From Pseudomonadota bacterium (GTDB lineage Bacteria; Vulcanimicrobiota; Vulcanimicrobiia; Eremiobacterales; Eremiobacteraceae): a DNA stretch of 42,900 nt. Made by a program: the position numbers and the translations under genes. The stretch lies in the NCBI GenBank assembly GCA_021325335.1, contig JAJPHJ010000131.1, positions 1 through 42,900 of the forward strand. The letters are read 5' to 3'. The notes under the pieces were generated by a model, which saw only the letters and a list, made by a program, of their open reading frames with translations, made no database searches and was not told the origin of the DNA. Positions 40,141-42,900 of the stretch are shown here, in pieces (position 1 is the stretch's first letter; each line of letters starts with the position of its first letter).

Positions 40141-41220
40141 CTAGTACCCTGCCCGCTTCGGCGGTCGCGTGAGCTGATCGAGCACCGCAAGCACTTCATC
40201 GTCCGATGCTTCGACGCCGGTCTGCACTTCACCCAAACGCACCGGCAGCACGAAACGCAGGCTTCCCGACGAGCGCTTCTTGTCTAGCCGCATGGCCTCG
40301 AGGACGGCGCGAGTATCCATGCGCCCAAGGCGAGTGCGCAGTCCGTGGCGTCGCAGAGCGCGGAGCATCAACGCTTGGTCTTGCCCGCTCCACCCAGTGC
40401 GGTCGCGGGCCAAAATACCGGCGGCGCGAAGCCCAAGTGCGACTGCAACGCCGTGACGGATGCGGTAGCGCGACGCGTGCTCGAACGCGTGCGCAAACGT
40501 GTGCCCTAGGTTGAGCGCTGCCCTCGCGCCGCGATCGGCCGGGTCGGATGCGACTACTCGGGCCTTGACGGTTGCGGCTCTCGCGATGAGCTCGCTCCAC
40601 GCCGCCATCCCCGCATCGGCACGCGTGCCGTCGATCAACTCCAAAAGCGAGGGGTCGCCGATCACCGCGGCTTTGACCATCTCGGGGATGGCTTCGCTGC
40701 GGATCCGCGGCGGCAGCGTGCCAAGGGCCGCGAGATCCGCGATGACCGCAAGCGGATGCCAGATCGCACCTGCCAGGTTCTTGCCTTGTGGCAAGTCGAC
40801 GCCGGTCTTGCCACCGATCGCCGCGTCTACCATGCCCAACAGGGTCGTGGCGACGGGGATCCATTTGACGCCGCGCAGATACGTCGCCGCCGCAAGACCG
40901 ACCACGTCTGTGATCGTGCCGCCGCCGACAGCGACGGCCACGCTATCGCGGTCGACCTCAGACGCGAGCCAACGATCGTGCAGGGTCGCGACGGAGCGCC
41001 AGCGTTTGAAGCGCTCGCCGGCGACCACCGTGTGAAGGGAAAGCACCTGGCAGCCCGCAGCTTCGAGGGCCGAGGCGATGGCAGCCGCGCGACCCGCGAC
41101 GGCCACGTCTGCGACGACGGCCACCCCGCGCGTTGCCTGCGCCACAAAGCGCGCTGTCTCTGCGGTCGCATCGTCCGTCACCACGATCGGATACGGCAGC
41201 CCGTCCACGACGACTCTCAA
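40141..41220 (-). CDS. aroB: 3-dehydroquinate synthase
   Basis: 359 aa, the second step of the shikimate pathway (DAHP to 3-dehydroquinate, NAD and metal dependent). Signatures: VVAGERFKRWRSVATLHDRW, AVGGGTITDVVGLAAATYLRGV, PVATTLLGMVDAAIGGKTGVD, NLAGAIWHPLAVIAD, then the metal-binding histidines in LNLGHTFAHAFEHAS and RHGVAVALG. The TTG start at 41220 overlaps the aroK stop as TTGA, which fixes it. Gene order aroK-aroB is common in bacteria. Confidence 0.96.
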   Translation of the reverse strand: MRVVVDGLPYPIVVTDDATAETARFVAQATRGVAVVADVAVAGRAAAIASALEAAGCQVLSLHTVVAGERFKRWRSVATLHDRWLASEVDRDSVAVAVGGGTITDVVGLAAATYLRGVKWIPVATTLLGMVDAAIGGKTGVDLPQGKNLAGAIWHPLAVIADLAALGTLPPRIRSEAIPEMVKAAVIGDPSLLELIDGTRADAGMAAWSELIARAATVKARVVASDPADRGARAALNLGHTFAHAFEHASRYRIRHGVAVALGLRAAGILARDRTGWSGQDQALMLRALRRHGLRTRLGRMDTRAVLEAMRLDKKRSSGSLRFVLPVRLGEVQTGVEASDDEVLAVLDQLTRPPKRAGY

Positions 41221-41735
41221 CGCGCTTGCTCGAGTTCTTTGTCGTGGAACCAGCGAGCGATGATGTTCGCGGTCTGCACCGCGCTCCTACGGTCCACCTG
41301 GATCGTGAGATCGCAGTCGGCATACGCGGCGGCCCGCTGGGAAAGCAAGGAGCTCACCCGAGCAAGATCCGGTTTCGGCCCCAAAAGCGGCCGGTGCGCT
41401 CGGTGCGCCACGCGGCGATGCGCCGTCCGCGCCGAGATCGCCAGGTGCACTATATAGGAAGAGCCGCGAAGCGCCTCGCGGTTTGCCGGCTCGAGGACGG
41501 CACCGCCTCCCAGCGCGGCGACGCAAGGTTCGCCGTGCGCCAAGCCACGGACGATGGCAGACTCCAGAGCCCGGAACGCCTGCTCCCCATCCCGCTCGAA
41601 GATCAAGGGGATCGGTCCGTGCAGGCGCTCGATCTCTGCGTCGACATCGACAAACCGCACGCCGAGCAACTTGGCAAGGCGCCGCCCTGTCGTCGACTTC
41701 CCCGCACCCATGAATCCGGTCAGGACCACGTTCAT
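41217..41735 (-). CDS. aroK: shikimate kinase
   Basis: 172 aa, phosphorylating shikimate with ATP. Walker A is TGFMGAGKSTTGRRLAKL; the shikimate-binding Asp is in VRFVDVDAEIERL; an Arg-containing ERDGEQAFRALES segment and VAALGGGAVLEPANRE (Walker B-like GGG) follow; the lid has HRPLLG. All expected residues are present. ATG 41735 begins the protein right at the first strand; no SD is visible. Translationally coupled to aroB by a 4-bp TTGA overlap. Confidence 0.96.
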   Translation of the reverse strand: MNVVLTGFMGAGKSTTGRRLAKLLGVRFVDVDAEIERLHGPIPLIFERDGEQAFRALESAIVRGLAHGEPCVAALGGGAVLEPANREALRGSSYIVHLAISARTAHRRVAHRAHRPLLGPKPDLARVSSLLSQRAAAYADCDLTIQVDRRSAVQTANIIARWFHDKELEQAR

Positions 41736-41751
41736 GGGAAGGTGTTCTGCT

Positions 41752-42396
41752 CTAGAGTGGCTTTTCCACCGGGATCGATGTCTCCCAGTTGTCGAATGAC
41801 GCGATGATCCGGTAACTGCCGGCAGGCACTTGGCGCGCGTTCAGCGCGTTGAGATCGAAGATCGCGGTGTACACCTTCGTCTCTCCCGGTTGCAAGGAGA
41901 GCGAACTCGGGTGCCGCGAGTAATTGTGGAAGTAGCTGGAGCGCCAAACCTCGAGCGGCAAAGCGAAGAGGCCGTCAACGTAATAGATGACCTTGCGCAC
42001 GATGAACTCGCATTGCAGGCCGTTCTTGAAGCGCAAGGTCATCGGAAGCGCTGAGTCGTTGGTCACGGCAAGTCGCAACTCGATGCTGCCGACTTCCGGC
42101 AGCGCCTCGAGCGGGCGCTTCGTGTCGGGATTGATCAGCTCGAAGTCGTAGGTCATGCCGGGCGGCAACACCGGCTGAGGCCGGTGCAGCGCAGTCGCAA
42201 ACCACTTGGGCAGGATCGGCTCGCCGACCGTGAAGCGCGTGATCGCCGCCATCGCAAGCAGGAGCAGCGAGGCGAGCAGCACCACCGTGGCCGTGAATTG
42301 CACCGGGTTCGATCGGCGCCGAAACCAGGGGGCTAGGCGGGCTCGCGTGCCCTGCGCCCCGCGCTCGACGGGATCGTAGCCGTTACGGGTCGACAT
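41752..42396 (-). CDS. membrane-anchored BsuPI-domain protein
   Basis: 214 aa from ATG 42396 (a longer frame to 42480 lacks support). The N terminus is basic and cytoplasmic, followed by one span (VQFTATVVLLASLLLLAMAAI), then an exported domain like the BsuPI family of intracellular proteinase inhibitor folds: SIELRLAVTNDSALPMTLRF, LQCEFIV, then LQPGETKVYTAIFDLNAL and VPAGSYRIIASFDNW. In other bacteria this Ig-like domain occurs in proteinase inhibitors and in many envelope proteins of unknown role. It precedes aroK by 16 bp on the same strand. Confidence 0.7.
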   Translation of the reverse strand: MSTRNGYDPVERGAQGTRARLAPWFRRRSNPVQFTATVVLLASLLLLAMAAITRFTVGEPILPKWFATALHRPQPVLPPGMTYDFELINPDTKRPLEALPEVGSIELRLAVTNDSALPMTLRFKNGLQCEFIVRKVIYYVDGLFALPLEVWRSSYFHNYSRHPSSLSLQPGETKVYTAIFDLNALNARQVPAGSYRIIASFDNWETSIPVEKPL

Positions 42397-42526
42397 CCAT
42401 GAGCTCAAAAGCGACCTGACGCCCCACTTCGCGCGAAAAATCAACTCGGGGACGGCTAAGAAGCTCCCCGTTGATATCATCGGCCGGACCCGAGCGTTCC
42501 CTTAGCCAGGACACTTCAACGACAAG

Positions 42527-42606
42527 GGGCGACTTGCCAGTCGCCCGCTACAGGGCGATTTTCCAATCGCCCGCTACATGGGCGATTTTCCAGTCGCCCG
42601 CTACAT
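42527..42606. repeat. three tandem 26-27 bp hairpin repeats with compensatory changes
   Basis: Units at 42527-42552, 42553-42579 and 42580-42606 are each an 8-bp stem with a 4-base loop plus a GCTACA(T) linker. The stems read GGGCGACT/AGTCGCCC, GGGCGATT/AATCGCCC and GGGCGATT/AGTCGCCC. The variable pair is C-G, then T-A, then T-G, so pairing is kept while sequence changes. Read on the minus strand, the first unit begins at the ATG-TAG end of the TPR gene. No spacers separate the units. Confidence 0.85.
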
Positions 42607-42900
42607 TTGTTCGGCGGTGCGGGTGGGGAGGCGCTTCACTTTCGGGCGCTCGACCGCGCCCATCCTGGACTTGACCGACTTGATACGATCGCCGACGTCT
42701 TTGAAAGTACAGTCACTTGCGTACAGCTCTTCAAAGGATGAAAGGGCGAGGGCTAGCGACTCGGCAGTATCTTTGGCTTCGTACAGCTCGCCCAGATTGT
42801 AGAGCGACTCGTGGTATTGCGCCTCGGGGTAGCCGGGCGTCTCGATGGCCTTGCTGAACCGCTTGGCGGCAGCAGTGTCCAAGCCTTGCCTGCGCAGGCA
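42601..42900 (-). CDS. TPR-repeat protein, C-terminal part (cut by window edge)
   Basis: The frame is open from the window's right end to TAG at 42601, about 99 residues. It shows helical-pair repeats: DTAAAKRFSKAIETPGYPEA, QYHESLYNLGELYEAKDTAE, SLALALSSFEELYASDCTFK, then DVGDRIKSVKSRMG and a basic tail. This is the tail pattern of tetratricopeptide proteins, which mediate protein contacts. The N-terminal part lies outside the window, so partner and role cannot be judged. Its stop codon is inside the hairpin repeat array. Confidence 0.7.
   Translation of the reverse strand, partial: CLRRQGLDTAAAKRFSKAIETPGYPEAQYHESLYNLGELYEAKDTAESLALALSSFEELYASDCTFKDVGDRIKSVKSRMGAVERPKVKRLPTRTAEQM

Noticed and set aside
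42527-42606. Possible CRISPR array
   Set aside because: The repeats are directly adjacent with no spacers, each unit is a full hairpin, and there are no cas genes.

Overview
The window is GC-rich (roughly 60-65% by eye) chromosomal DNA from a diderm bacterium. It has a TonB-dependent receptor, a lipoprotein, a putative outer-membrane barrel and a PilZ/type IV pilus ATPase. It also has a cdaA-ybbR-glmM operon and a c-di-AMP riboswitch, which are more usual in Firmicutes and related lineages. TTG and GTG starts and ATGA/TTGA overlaps are common. This mix would fit an uncultured lineage such as Candidatus Eremiobacterota, but that placement is inference and no marker here proves it.

Layout. 1-4.9 kb is core: the N-terminal part of a PilZ-GspE/PilB-type ATPase, divergent malate dehydrogenase and citrate synthase, and an ECF sigma factor with its zinc-motif anti-sigma factor. 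A tRNA-Gln(UUG) gene at 4.94-5.01 kb is followed by a 3.1 kb insertion bounded by a 38-bp repeat of the tRNA 5' half. The insertion carries a HigBA-type toxin-antitoxin pair, a 237-aa orphan and a three-gene cassette of unknown function, whose last gene has an in-frame UGA inside a CPxCG motif. No integrase is visible. An aldo/keto reductase follows.

9.6-17.2 kb is an accessory region with looser gene packing. It holds many small exported or membrane-anchored proteins, some duplicated and one frameshifted, a DUF5076 protein, a polytopic membrane protein, a decayed methyltransferase and a small Cys-based phosphatase. 17.25-29.3 kb looks like a nutrient-acquisition locus. Two tandem secreted glycosidase-like paralogs run convergently into an apparent operon of SIS-domain protein, APC permease, TonB-dependent receptor and lipoprotein.

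29.3-42.9 kb is mostly core: purU; a LysM-NlpC/P60 hydrolase under a c-di-AMP riboswitch; a GT-C-like glycosyltransferase of lower GC; the operon formiminotransferase-like gene-cdaA-ybbR-glmM; rpsT with an outer-membrane-like protein; then aroK-aroB-priA with a BsuPI-domain protein. The window ends in a TPR protein whose stop codon sits in an array of three covarying hairpin repeats. c-di-AMP made by CdaA plausibly feeds back on the riboswitch-controlled hydrolase, tying precursor synthesis (GlmM) to wall remodelling.
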